DNA of 64,000 nucleotides from Desulfamplus sp964425195 (GTDB lineage: Bacteria; Desulfobacterota; Desulfobacteria; Desulfobacterales; Desulfobacteraceae), in NCBI GenBank assembly GCA_964425195.1, contig CAYRLG010000008.1, forward strand, positions 1 through 64,000, given 5' to 3'. Position numbers and translations under genes: made by a program. Shown here piece by piece: positions 1 through 8,188 of this stretch (position 1 is its first letter; every line of letters begins with the position of its first letter). The notes under the pieces were generated by a model that ran no database searches, had not been told where the DNA came from, and saw nothing but the letters and a program-made list of their open reading frames with translations.

Positions 1-73
1 ACAGAGAGAAAAAGATACTCAAAGATATTTAAAAACGTAATCTAACAAAGTAGTATTAAGAGGACTTTTAAGG

Positions 74-105
74 TTTTAGCCGATGGTTTTAACCTACGGC
101 TGAAA
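74..105. repeat. imperfect hairpin upstream of cobL
   Basis: Nested inverted repeat: outer arms TTTTAGCCG and CGGCTGAAA, inner GGTT/AACC around a TT loop. No T-run follows, so it is not an obvious terminator. It lies about 70 bases before the first gene. Bases 1-173 hold no gene and I see no cobalamin-riboswitch consensus in the part visible here. Confidence 0.4.
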
Positions 106-173
106 TATTGAATAAAAACTAAATTTATGAGCGTTCAAAGTATATTTATAACTGGTTAGTTTTTCTGGATATT

Positions 174-1634
174 ATGATTATGAGCATTGTTGAAGTTATA
201 GGGTTTGGGCTTTCACCTGATGATTTGACAGAAAGGCACAAACGAATAATAGTAGATGCCGAGGTTCTTGTTGCCGGCAGACGGCATCTTGAATTGTTAA
301 ACTGCATTGAAGATCATTGTTGTTGTAATGTTCCACGTGAAAACATTGCAATCACAAAAGATATCGAATCTGTTATTGATATAATTAAAGATAGGATAGG
401 GCAGGGCAGGCGGGTTGTTGTGGCTGCATCTGGAGACCCGCTGTTTCATGGCATTGGTGCGACTCTTATCAATGCTTTAGGAAAAGAGAGGGTAAATATC
501 TATCCAAATATCTCTTCTATGGCTGCGGCGTTTGCTGCAATAAAAGAGCCTTGGGATAGTGCCGAGCTTGTAAGCCTTCATGGGAAAGATTCTGATGTAG
601 AAGTTGATAAGCTGGACAATCTGCTGTTTCAAGATGAAAGTATGTTCAGCAGAACTCGAAAGGTAGGTAACAGAAGATTTATTGCGATTTTAACAGATCT
701 TATCAAAACGCCTGCATGGTTGGCAAAATATCTTGTCTCAAAACAACAAGATGATAAGAGTTTTAATCTGAGCATGTATGTGTTTGAAAATCTTGGCTCT
801 GATAACCAGAAAATATCATTTTATGAACATTTAGAAGATGCAGCAGAAAAATTTTTTTCAAATCCTAATGTTGTTATTCTTAAACAAATAATGACAGATG
901 AGCATAAGCAGGCAGAAGTTAAAAACTTAGAAGATAAAAAAAATCCTTCTCTCCAGATTTATCCAGGCATGGCTGATGATCTCTTTTTTCACGAAAAAGG
1001 TCTTATCACAAAATCGGAAATACGAGCAGTTGTTCTGTCAAAACTTCAATTAACATCAGATGATCACATCTTTTGGGATTTAGGTGCTGGTTCTGGATCG
1101 GTTTCGATTGAGGTCTCTAAATTTATTCCAAAAGGTAGAATTTTTGCGGTTGAGAGAAATGAGAGCAGAATTTTAGATATAAAAAAGAACATGGAACGAT
1201 TCGGGCTCTCTGCATCAGATAGCGGGTCGGAGCAAGCTAACTTAATAGCAGATAGCGGAGCAGGGCAGGGAGGCTTGACAGCAGATAGCAGGGTAGGGCA
1301 TGGTAGTTTGATGAGTGTTATTCATGGAGAACTGCCAGATGCTATGGAACACTTGCCTGATCCAGATAGAATTTTTATCGGAGGCGGCGGAAGAGATATT
1401 GAATCGATCGTAAAAAGGGCAGGGCAGAGGCTTAAAACTGACGGCATAATGGTTATCAATACAGTGCTTATCCAAACCATGAGCATGGCTATGGATATTC
1501 TAAAAAAGATGCGGTTTCACGTGAAACTTATTCAGGTTCAAGTCTCAATCTCAAAGGAGATGCCTTTTGGAGAGAGGCTTGAATCGCTCAATCCAGTATG
1601 GATAATTTGTGGTAAAAAATTAAAACAACAATAA
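174..1634 (+). CDS. cobL: precorrin-6Y C5,15-methyltransferase / decarboxylase (CbiE-CbiT fusion)
   Basis: SAM-dependent, cytoplasmic enzyme of the corrin ring pathway that methylates C5 and C15 of precorrin-6Y/8w and removes the C12 acetate carboxyl. Residues ~5-215 form a CbiE-type tetrapyrrole methylase (GFGLSPDDLT start, ASGDPLFHGIG loop). Residues ~275-480 form CbiT, with the Rossmann motif DLGAGSGSVSIE near residue 302. At 486 aa it is long for the family, because of a Gly/Ser/Asp-rich insert at about residues 347-380 encoded by tandem DNA repeats (1212-1313). ATGs at 174 and 180 are both possible starts; neither has a strong Shine-Dalgarno. It is the first of four corrin genes in a row here; any genes further upstream lie outside the window. 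Confidence 0.93.
   Translation: MIMSIVEVIGFGLSPDDLTERHKRIIVDAEVLVAGRRHLELLNCIEDHCCCNVPRENIAITKDIESVIDIIKDRIGQGRRVVVAASGDPLFHGIGATLINALGKERVNIYPNISSMAAAFAAIKEPWDSAELVSLHGKDSDVEVDKLDNLLFQDESMFSRTRKVGNRRFIAILTDLIKTPAWLAKYLVSKQQDDKSFNLSMYVFENLGSDNQKISFYEHLEDAAEKFFSNPNVVILKQIMTDEHKQAEVKNLEDKKNPSLQIYPGMADDLFFHEKGLITKSEIRAVVLSKLQLTSDDHIFWDLGAGSGSVSIEVSKFIPKGRIFAVERNESRILDIKKNMERFGLSASDSGSEQANLIADSGAGQGGLTADSRVGHGSLMSVIHGELPDAMEHLPDPDRIFIGGGGRDIESIVKRAGQRLKTDGIMVINTVLIQTMSMAMDILKKMRFHVKLIQVQVSISKEMPFGERLESLNPVWIICGKKLKQQ
1212..1313 (+). repeat. in-frame tandem repeat inside cbiT domain of cobL
   Basis: Three imperfect units, 1212-1247 (36 nt), 1248-1280 (33 nt) and 1281-1313 (33 nt), each starting GCA(TCA)GATAGC and ending in a Leu-rich AACTTAATA/GGCTTGACA/AGTTTGATG segment. 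All lengths are multiples of three, so copy-number change would keep frame. They encode the low-complexity loop between two core strands of the methyltransferase fold. Confidence 0.75.
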
Positions 1635-1675
1635 ATTTCTTATTATGAGAAGTTCTGGGGCTTATTCAACAAAAT

Positions 1676-2491
1676 ATGATTAACAAAAAGGCAATAGAAG
1701 ATAAAGAAGATAAAATGGACGATTTAGATAATCCAGTAAAGTTTGTAGGGGCAGGACCTGGTGATCCAGAGCTTATCACTGTAAAGGGACAGAAAGCACT
1801 TAATGAGGCTGACATTATAATATATGCAGGCTCTCTTGTTCCAGAGGCGGTGCTAAAATGGAAGCGAGATGAAGCTGAGTCTGTAAATAGTGCTTCCATG
1901 AATCTTGACGAGATAGTTGAGATGATTAGAGAGGCTCATAAGGAGAATAAAAAAGTCGTGAGGTTGCACACAGGAGACCCCTCTCTTTACGGTGCAATCT
2001 TTGAGCAGATGAGAGAGCTTGATAAACATGAGATATCTTACGAGGTTGTACCCGGAGTTACCGCTGCATTTGCTGCGGCTGCATCAATGGGTATGGAATA
2101 TACACTACCAGAAGTTACACAAACCTTAATTCTTACAAGAATATCAGGTAGAACACCAGTACCAGAACAGGAGGCTTTAGAGCGTTTGGCTGCTCATCAA
2201 AGTTCTATGGCAATCTATTTAAGTATTGCTCACGTGGAACAGGTGCAGAAAATTCTTGTTGAACATTATGGCGGAGATAGTATCTGTGCAGTAGCTTATA
2301 AGGTGAGCCACCCTGAAGAGAGAATAATATTTAGCAAAACAAGTGACCTTGCTAAAACAGTTAAAGAGGAAAATATAAATCGTCAGGCTCTTATTATTGT
2401 GGGAAAGGTTGTTGAGACAGCAAAACTAAAAAAAGCTGTTATCAAGTCAAAACTTTATGATGCTAATTTTGCTCACGGATTTAGAAATTGA
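1676..2491 (+). CDS. cbiF: precorrin-4 / cobalt-precorrin-4 C11-methyltransferase
   Basis: SAM-dependent methylation of C11 of (cobalt-)precorrin-4 in corrin ring contraction. The 271-aa protein is a single tetrapyrrole-methylase domain: VGAGPGDPELITVKG near residue 24, the HTGDPSLYGA loop near residue 98, and VPGVTAAFAAAASMG around residue 125, as in CbiF/CobM. An internal ATG at 1715 is an alternative start that would drop a 13-residue charged leader; neither start has a strong ribosome site. It lies 41 bases after cobL and 16 before cbiG, so it is probably co-transcribed with them. Confidence 0.93.
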   Translation: MINKKAIEDKEDKMDDLDNPVKFVGAGPGDPELITVKGQKALNEADIIIYAGSLVPEAVLKWKRDEAESVNSASMNLDEIVEMIREAHKENKKVVRLHTGDPSLYGAIFEQMRELDKHEISYEVVPGVTAAFAAAASMGMEYTLPEVTQTLILTRISGRTPVPEQEALERLAAHQSSMAIYLSIAHVEQVQKILVEHYGGDSICAVAYKVSHPEERIIFSKTSDLAKTVKEENINRQALIIVGKVVETAKLKKAVIKSKLYDANFAHGFRN

Positions 2492-2507
2492 GGTATAGGT
2501 AATAAAC

Positions 2508-3608
2508 TTGTCTGTTATAACTAAAACAGCCTTATGGGCAATAACGCCGGGTGGTCTTAAAATTGGTCAGACGCTTTTAAGCTCTCTATCTTCTGCCTCG
2601 ATTTTATTTATCTCTGATACTATTTCTCATTCAACCCCAAATTATAAAAACGTGGTTGTGTTTGATAAGCTGTCAGAAGAGTTTTTAAAGCAGTTTAAAA
2701 ACTATGATGCCCATATCTGTATCTTTTCCACAGGAATTGCAGTTAGAATTGCAGCCCCGCTCATTCAATCAAAGATAAGCGATCCAGCAGTTGTTGTTGT
2801 TGATGATCGAGGGTTTCACGCTGTCAGCCTTCTGTCTGGTCATCTTGGCGGTGCAAATGAGTTAACACTTGAAGTTGCTCAAATTATAGGGGCATCTCCT
2901 GTAATAACTACAGCCACAGATATTAATAAACTCCCATCAATTGATATGGTTGCAAAATCTCAAAATCTTGTGATTGAAAATCCTGAGATGATCAAAAAGG
3001 TTAATATGGCTTTTCTTCAATCAGAGAAGATAATTCTTGTTGATCCGTTTAATCTTGTAAGACCATATATAAATGAAAAATTTTTGTTAGATATAGATAG
3101 AGCAAAGCAAAAAAGCGGACAAAGTAAAAATCTCGCTGCTGTAATATGCAGTGATGAGGCTTTAAACGATATTGAAATTTATAATGAAATAAGAAAAAAC
3201 TCTCTTTTACTACGCCCTTTATCTCTTTTTGTTGGAATAGGCTGCAACCGTGGAACGAGCAAAGTTGAGTTGATGGAACTTTTGATATCTACATTTAAAG
3301 AGCACAATTTATCAATAAAAAGCCTTGCAGCATTTGCCACAACAGAGCTTAAGCAAGATGAAACGGGTCTTCTTCAACTTGCCCATGATTTAGGAAAAAC
3401 GATAAAGTTTTATTGTAAAGATGAGTTAAATTCAGTTGAAACTATTGAGAATCCATCAGATATGGTGGAAAAACATATTGGAGTAAAAAGCGTATGCGAA
3501 GCAGCAGCAATTCTTGCAGCACACAACGGGCATCTGATTGTGCCCAAGATAAAAAAGGGGAATGGGACAATTGCAGTGGCACGAATAACAATGAAAGAGC
3601 GGGTATAG
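2508..3608 (+). CDS. cbiG: cobalt-precorrin-5A hydrolase CbiG
   Basis: CbiG opens the delta-lactone of cobalt-precorrin-5A and releases acetaldehyde, a step of the anaerobic cobalamin pathway. An N-terminal CbiG_N-type region contains FSTGIAVRIAAP and SGHLGGANELT (residues ~80-130); the C-terminal CbiG_C region begins LFVGIGCNRGTS near residue 241 and ends in the family-typical GTIAVARI. The start is TTG at 2508, the first start after cbiF, with AGGTATAGGT as a weak ribosome site. Presence of CbiG argues for the anaerobic route. Its last 115 bases overlap cbiH in the -1 frame, and the overlap contains an A-AAA-AAG heptamer at 3551-3557. Confidence 0.92.
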   Translation: MSVITKTALWAITPGGLKIGQTLLSSLSSASILFISDTISHSTPNYKNVVVFDKLSEEFLKQFKNYDAHICIFSTGIAVRIAAPLIQSKISDPAVVVVDDRGFHAVSLLSGHLGGANELTLEVAQIIGASPVITTATDINKLPSIDMVAKSQNLVIENPEMIKKVNMAFLQSEKIILVDPFNLVRPYINEKFLLDIDRAKQKSGQSKNLAAVICSDEALNDIEIYNEIRKNSLLLRPLSLFVGIGCNRGTSKVELMELLISTFKEHNLSIKSLAAFATTELKQDETGLLQLAHDLGKTIKFYCKDELNSVETIENPSDMVEKHIGVKSVCEAAAILAAHNGHLIVPKIKKGNGTIAVARITMKERV

Positions 3609-4519
3609 ATTCTTGCTGTTGTCAACCTGAATCACCCACTTGCCAAAACAGAACCCCAAAACTTTTTATAATAGGAACAGGTCCTGGAAACTTAAACCAT
3701 ATCTCAAAAAGAGCAGTTGATCTTTTGCAAGCATCTGATTGTGTTGCAGGTTACACAACATATATTGATCTTATAAAAGAGATTATAAAAGATAAAACAA
3801 TAATCTCAACTGGAATGCAAAAAGAAGTTGACAGGGTTGAGATGGCTATTGCCGAAGCATTAAAGGGCAAATCTTGTGCTGTTGTCTCTGGCGGTGATGC
3901 AGGTATCTATGCAATGGCGGGTTTAGTATTTGAGATGTGCCAAAAAAAAGGGTTGCGTTTAATCAGGCATGATGGGCATAAAAACAGCACGGAGTCCAAT
4001 GATAAAAGAAAATCAGATGAGCTAAATAAAGAGTTATATAAAACAGATAAAAAATTATGCGATCAGAATAAGATTATTGAAATAGAGGTTGTTCCGGGTA
4101 TTCCCGCACTTGCTGCTGGTGCTGCTCTTTTGGGTGCTCCTTTGACTCACGATTTTGCAGTTGTAAGTTTAAGCGATCTTTTAACGCCTTGGGAAAAGAT
4201 CGAAAAACGAATCTCTGCTGCTGCTCAGGCTGATTTTGTAATTGCTATCTACAATCCTAAAAGTAAAAAAAGAGATTGGCAGCTTAGCAGGGCAAAAGAG
4301 TTGATTCTTGAACATCGAAATGGAGATACTCCGGTTGGTGTTGTAACCTCTGCCATGAGAGAAGACCAAAAAATCACAATAACCACCTTAAAAGATATGG
4401 ATACGGCAGATGTTGGAATGCAGACAATCTTGCTTGTGGGTAATGGAAGTTCTGTACAGTATTTAGATTTTATGTTTACTCCAAGAGGTTATTCAGGCAA
4501 ATATACAATAAATAGTTGA
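3494..4519 (+). CDS. cbiH: precorrin-3B / cobalt-factor III C17-methyltransferase
   Basis: Ring-contraction methyltransferase of corrin synthesis. The catalytic domain runs from about residue 56 (FIIGTGPGNLNHIS) to the end, with SGGDAGIYAMAG, VPGIPALAAGAALLG and IYNPKSKKRDWQL segments as expected. A charged low-complexity insert of about 35 residues sits just before the EVVPGIP segment. The first ~55 residues are Cys-rich, match nothing I recognise and mostly overlap the end of cbiG. ATG 3494 is the only ordinary in-frame start before the domain and has GGAG at 3480-3483. The alternative is -1 frameshifting from cbiG, which would give a CbiG-CbiH fusion; such fusions exist in other organisms. 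Confidence 0.88.
   Translation: MRSSSNSCSTQRASDCAQDKKGEWDNCSGTNNNERAGIDSCCCQPESPTCQNRTPKLFIIGTGPGNLNHISKRAVDLLQASDCVAGYTTYIDLIKEIIKDKTIISTGMQKEVDRVEMAIAEALKGKSCAVVSGGDAGIYAMAGLVFEMCQKKGLRLIRHDGHKNSTESNDKRKSDELNKELYKTDKKLCDQNKIIEIEVVPGIPALAAGAALLGAPLTHDFAVVSLSDLLTPWEKIEKRISAAAQADFVIAIYNPKSKKRDWQLSRAKELILEHRNGDTPVGVVTSAMREDQKITITTLKDMDTADVGMQTILLVGNGSSVQYLDFMFTPRGYSGKYTINS
3551..3557 (+). other. candidate -1 frameshift heptamer (A AAA AAG) in cbiG/cbiH overlap
   Basis: In the cbiG frame the codons read ATA AAA AAG, giving X-XXY-YYZ phasing identical to the dnaX-type slippery site. A -1 slip here enters the cbiH frame and reads through to CbiH without a stop. A GGGG run follows directly. The motif could be chance in an A-rich genome. 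Confidence 0.35.
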
Positions 4520-4588
4520 TGGACATTAAAGCAACCTGATAGCAAAGAGCTTAAACAAATTCAATAATTAACAACCGGGAATAAAAAA

Positions 4589-5446
4589 ATGGAAATATTT
4601 AAAAGATCATCTGATATGAGAGCGTGGTCAGATGCCATGCACAGATCTGGAGAGACAATCTGCTTTGTCCCTACAATGGGCTATCTTCATAAAGGTCATC
4701 TCTCTTTAATGGAAAAAGCCAAAGAGGTATGCTCTTCTCTTGTTGTAAGTATTTTTGTAAATCCAACTCAGTTTGGTGCAAACGAAGACCTTGATGGATA
4801 TCCAACCAATATAGAGAGAGATATAGAGCTAATAACCTCAAAGGGAGGCAATGCTATTTTTCTTCCAGACAGAAAAGAGATGTATCCTGAAAACTACCAG
4901 ACATATATAACTCTTGAACATCTACCTAATCATCTGTGCGGACTCTCAAGACCTGTACATTTTAAAGGTGTGGCAACTGTTGTTGCTAAATTGTTCAATA
5001 TTGTCAGACCAGATGCTGCGATTTTTGGTGCAAAAGATTTTCAACAGTTGCAAGTTATTCGCCAGTTAAATAGAGATCTCAATTTTAACATCAATATAAT
5101 TGGAGCTCCAATTATAAGAGAGAGTGATGGACTTGCAATGAGTTCAAGAAATTCATATCTAACGCCTGAACAGAGAGAATCTGCTTTAAGTCTATCTAAA
5201 TCTTGCCAAAAGGCAAAAGAGATGATTAACGCAGGAGAAAGAGATGCGAATACAATTAGAGAGAAGATTAAAACTTTTATTGAATCTTTTTCATACACCA
5301 AAATTGACTATATAAGTATCTGTGATCCTAATACTTTAAATGAGGTGTCAAAAATAGAGGATGATATACTATTTGCACTTGCGGTTCAAGTTGGAAAGGC
5401 AAGACTTATAGATAACATTCTAATTGAGAGTTCTGGTAGGCTCTAA
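4589..5446 (+). CDS. panC: pantoate--beta-alanine ligase (pantothenate synthetase)
   Basis: Cytoplasmic ATP-dependent condensation of pantoate with beta-alanine to pantothenate (CoA precursor). The nucleotidyltransferase HIGH-type motif is in VPTMGYLHKGHLSL (residues ~28-41), followed by FVNPTQFG, FGAKDFQQLQVI and the KMSKS-equivalent SSRNSYLTPEQR. The 285-aa length is normal. It starts 69 bases after cbiH behind GGGAATAAAAAA. It does not belong to corrin synthesis, but may share the transcript. A hairpin repeat at 5513-5544 lies between it and the converging DUF523 gene. Confidence 0.95.
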   Translation: MEIFKRSSDMRAWSDAMHRSGETICFVPTMGYLHKGHLSLMEKAKEVCSSLVVSIFVNPTQFGANEDLDGYPTNIERDIELITSKGGNAIFLPDRKEMYPENYQTYITLEHLPNHLCGLSRPVHFKGVATVVAKLFNIVRPDAAIFGAKDFQQLQVIRQLNRDLNFNINIIGAPIIRESDGLAMSSRNSYLTPEQRESALSLSKSCQKAKEMINAGERDANTIREKIKTFIESFSYTKIDYISICDPNTLNEVSKIEDDILFALAVQVGKARLIDNILIESSGRL

Positions 5447-5512
5447 CTTAACTCTCTTTAATCTATAGTCAGGCTTAAGATAAGACAAACCACTGCCACT
5501 GTTTTATGTAGG

Positions 5513-5544
5513 GTAGGGACAAAACTCTCTGCTTTTGCCCCTAC
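5513..5544. repeat. dispersed hairpin repeat (GTAGGGACAAAA type)
   Basis: Arms GTAGGGACAAAA and TTTTGCCCCTAC with an 8-base loop (one G-T pair). It sits between the convergent ends of panC and the DUF523 gene, so it may serve both as terminator. The same arm sequence recurs in a perfect stem at 45701-45733. Confidence 0.6.
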
Positions 5545-5554
5545 TGACATCTCC

Positions 5555-6577
5555 TCATAGCCAACCTTTACATGGAAGACCCATTAGAAATGTATTTAGA
5601 TATGTCTGCTGGTTTAAATATTGTTGATCATACTTTAAAACATAGTGTTTTATAAGTGTAAGTGGCACAATTAGCGGAACATGTCCTAAGGAGTAGCTCT
5701 CAAAGTGCATAAGAAGCTCTGCTTTTTCGCGTGCATCAAGCTGTCGTTTGAAATATCCCATTATATGTTGAAGAACATTTATGTTCTTTTTAGGTGTTGG
5801 AAGAAGTTTAAGTGCTTGCAATAGAAAAATTTCATATTGATCTATCAAATTGTTACGCTCTATATTTTTACCCTCTGCTACAAGTTTGCCCATCTGTCGA
5901 TATATCTTTTCGCTGTGAGAGAGTATAAGCAGCTTATTTTTTGTGTGAAAATCAACAAGAACACCCATTTTACCAGAGCTTAAGTTAGAGTTCCTTTTAT
6001 CTGCATTGCTATTTTTTAAGACTTTAACCACATCTCTCCACTGTTTTAGAGTAAAGATGTTTTCAATAAAATTTTCTCTTAACTTTGGATCGTGCAGCCT
6101 TCCTGACTCCTCAACCGGTATTCTTGGGAAATGTTCTGTAAATGCCTTTGCAAACAGCCCTACACCGTTATTACTTTTAATATGCCCATCCTCTCCATAA
6201 ACTTTAATCCGATAAAGTCCGCTGCTTGGAGATTTGTTTTTAAAGATAAATCCGCAAAGTTCCTCACCTTCAAGAGATTTGAGTTTTTGAACTATCCACT
6301 CTTGCATCATTGCTGTTTTATCAATTTGACTTTTTTGAGTCATCAACTTAGGATTTTCAACATCACCAACCAAACGTATTGCCTCTCTTGGAACAGGCAT
6401 ACCGCACTCAACTTCAGGGCAGACAGGCATGTATTGAAGCCACTGACCAAGAGTTTGTGTCAAAAATGGGTCATGACTGTGTCCACCATCATATCGCACA
6501 TTCTTTCCAAGAAGACATGTGCTAATTCCAATTTTAATTGGCTTAGTAACAGAATCAATAACCTGTTCGTGTGTCAT
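5555..6577 (-). CDS. DUF523 and DUF1722 domain protein
   Basis: Two-domain conserved protein. Residues ~13-160 are DUF523 (IGISTCLLGKNVRYDGGHSHD near the start, then CPEVECGMPVPREAIRLVG, with several conserved Cys). Residues ~185-330 are DUF1722 (LVDFHTKNKLLILSHS, LMHFESYSLGHVPLIVPLTLI). This combination (YbgA/COG1683-COG3272 type) is common, sometimes near photolyase genes; its biochemical role is not established. The start ATG is 12 bases downstream of the TraB-family gene, behind a perfect AGGAGG, so the two are co-transcribed. Confidence 0.85.
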   Translation of the reverse strand: MTHEQVIDSVTKPIKIGISTCLLGKNVRYDGGHSHDPFLTQTLGQWLQYMPVCPEVECGMPVPREAIRLVGDVENPKLMTQKSQIDKTAMMQEWIVQKLKSLEGEELCGFIFKNKSPSSGLYRIKVYGEDGHIKSNNGVGLFAKAFTEHFPRIPVEESGRLHDPKLRENFIENIFTLKQWRDVVKVLKNSNADKRNSNLSSGKMGVLVDFHTKNKLLILSHSEKIYRQMGKLVAEGKNIERNNLIDQYEIFLLQALKLLPTPKKNINVLQHIMGYFKRQLDAREKAELLMHFESYSLGHVPLIVPLTLIKHYVLKYDQQYLNQQTYLNTFLMGLPCKGWL

Positions 6578-6588
6578 GCTTTATCCTC

Positions 6589-7890
6589 CTAATTTATTAT
6601 CTTTAGCATCATAGGGATTGCTGTAAATACACCAATTGTTGCACCTAAATTGGTGAACACCACAACTAACAGAATTCTTGTGACATTGTTACGCCAAAAT
6701 CCCTTTACAGACATAATATCAACTGGAATAGACTCAAGGTCTTTTACCTTTGGTTTTCTTGAAACCGCCTCTACAAGCCCTGATACCCAGCCTGCTGCAA
6801 TCATTGGGTGTAATATTGTAATTGGTGCTGCAACCATAGCAGATATGATGCTGTAAGGATGTGCAAGTGCAGCAAGTGCGCCTAAACCTGCAAACAGAGC
6901 ATTAACCCCGATCCATAGCCAAATCATATCTGTTCCTGTATCGCTGCCCTTCATAAAAAAGCCTACACCAAAAAGAGCGACAATAAGTCCAGGAATTAGC
7001 CACTTCATTGTTTTTGAAAACATAGTTGGTTCAGGTAGCTTTTCAAGCTCTGCAATATCTATCTCTGCCATTGACTCTTTTATCTGACCCTCTTCTAAAA
7101 TCTTACCTGTAGTACTATTATTACTGTTAGAGGAGAGAAGATGGTTATCAAGATCTCTTACATTATAATTGATATACCTTCTAATACCGGGAAGATGACC
7201 AGCTCCAACAACAGCTACAATATTTTCTCCTGGTGCAGTTTTTATCTTTGCTGCAAGATATTTATCTCTTTCATCAATTAGAACCTTTTCCATTATAGGG
7301 TGAGATTTTTTTACATCTGAAAGAAGAGTTTGCAAGATATCCTCCTGTTTCATCTTCTCTATCTCATCTTCTGTTATATCTTCTGAACCTCCAAAAAGAG
7401 ATAAAATTAGTTCAAACATCAACTTTGTCTTCTCCCAAAAACCCATACCACGCCATACCCGCGTAAGAGTAACCTGAATTTCACGATCAACAGGAATAAG
7501 GGTTGCATTTTCTGCCTTTGCAGCTTCTATAGCGTTAATCATCTCTTGACCCGGCTTTATATCAAACTTTTCAGCTAACCGTTTCTGAAATGATGCAAGC
7601 ATAAGATTAATAAGAAGAAACATAGTTTTTTTTTCACGTATAACCTTTACAATATCCATGTTTTGCCAACTGTCTCTATCTTGAATTGATTTGAGGCGAG
7701 TTGCGCAAAGCTCAACACATACTGTATCAGGCTTTTCTCCATGAATCACATCTTTTACAAGCTCTGCACTCTCTTTAGATACATGGGCAGTTCCAATCAA
7801 AGTTATATTTTTTCCATTGCAGACAATCTTCTCAACCATGCTACTCTCTACTTTTTTATTGTCACTGTTTTGGTTTAAGTGAACATTCAT
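6589..7890 (-). CDS. TraB/PrgY family membrane protein
   Basis: Membrane protein of the TraB/GumN superfamily, named for enterococcal pheromone shutdown but with unknown function in most bacteria. The soluble domain begins ITLIGTAHVSKESAELV and contains CVELCATRL and VVGAGHLPGI (conserved His/Glu positions). The C-terminal ~150 residues hold three to four membrane segments. A short Ser/Asn insert (SSNSNNSTTG) separates them. The frame stays open to 7953, but that start would overlap the lipoprotein gene by 92 bases. ATG 7890 has GGAG 11 bases upstream; ATG 7839 has GAGAG and clears the overlap, so it is also credible. Confidence 0.85.
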   Translation of the reverse strand: MNVHLNQNSDNKKVESSMVEKIVCNGKNITLIGTAHVSKESAELVKDVIHGEKPDTVCVELCATRLKSIQDRDSWQNMDIVKVIREKKTMFLLINLMLASFQKRLAEKFDIKPGQEMINAIEAAKAENATLIPVDREIQVTLTRVWRGMGFWEKTKLMFELILSLFGGSEDITEDEIEKMKQEDILQTLLSDVKKSHPIMEKVLIDERDKYLAAKIKTAPGENIVAVVGAGHLPGIRRYINYNVRDLDNHLLSSNSNNSTTGKILEEGQIKESMAEIDIAELEKLPEPTMFSKTMKWLIPGLIVALFGVGFFMKGSDTGTDMIWLWIGVNALFAGLGALAALAHPYSIISAMVAAPITILHPMIAAGWVSGLVEAVSRKPKVKDLESIPVDIMSVKGFWRNNVTRILLVVVFTNLGATIGVFTAIPMMLKIIN

Positions 7891-8188
7891 CTCTAAAATA
7901 TCTCCACACTTCACATTTAAGTCCAGTTTCCGGATTAACACAGATATATTCAACTGTTACTCCGTTTTTTATAACTGGTTCAAGTTTATAGCCATCATCA
8001 ACACAACGTGTTGCAGCAGGATTTGCAATTTTTGTCATATTGCTGTTGTTACTATTTTGTTCAAAATCGTTACGTACAAAAGAGTTATCTGCAATACTGT
8101 CCGAACCATCAACATTTGCAGTAGTTGTTCCTTTACAGGCGATACAGCAAAAAATAATAGATAGAATAATAAAATAGTTTTTTTTCAT
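7862..8188 (-). CDS. small DUF333-type lipoprotein
   Basis: The 108-aa protein has a type II signal peptide (MKKNYFIILSIIFCCIAC, lipobox ending at the Cys near residue 18) and a C-terminal DUF333 domain (NPAATRCVDDGY, CVNPETGLKCEVWRYFRDEC) with its four conserved Cys, as in putative hemolysin/YoaF-like proteins. It is probably anchored in the inner or outer membrane facing the periplasm. The middle is Asn/Ser-rich. It starts with an ATGA overlap at the end of the ADH-CobT gene, implying translational coupling. Function unknown. Confidence 0.75.
   Translation of the reverse strand: MKKNYFIILSIIFCCIACKGTTTANVDGSDSIADNSFVRNDFEQNSNNSNMTKIANPAATRCVDDGYKLEPVIKNGVTVEYICVNPETGLKCEVWRYFRDECSLKPKQ

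Noticed and set aside
1..173. Cobalamin riboswitch upstream of cobL
   Set aside because: No conserved B12-box pattern found; the gene region begins at the window edge, so a riboswitch may lie upstream.
6131..6592. 153-codon open frame on the + strand opposite the DUF523 gene
   Set aside because: Antisense to conserved protein domain; composition is not protein-like and there is no ribosome site.
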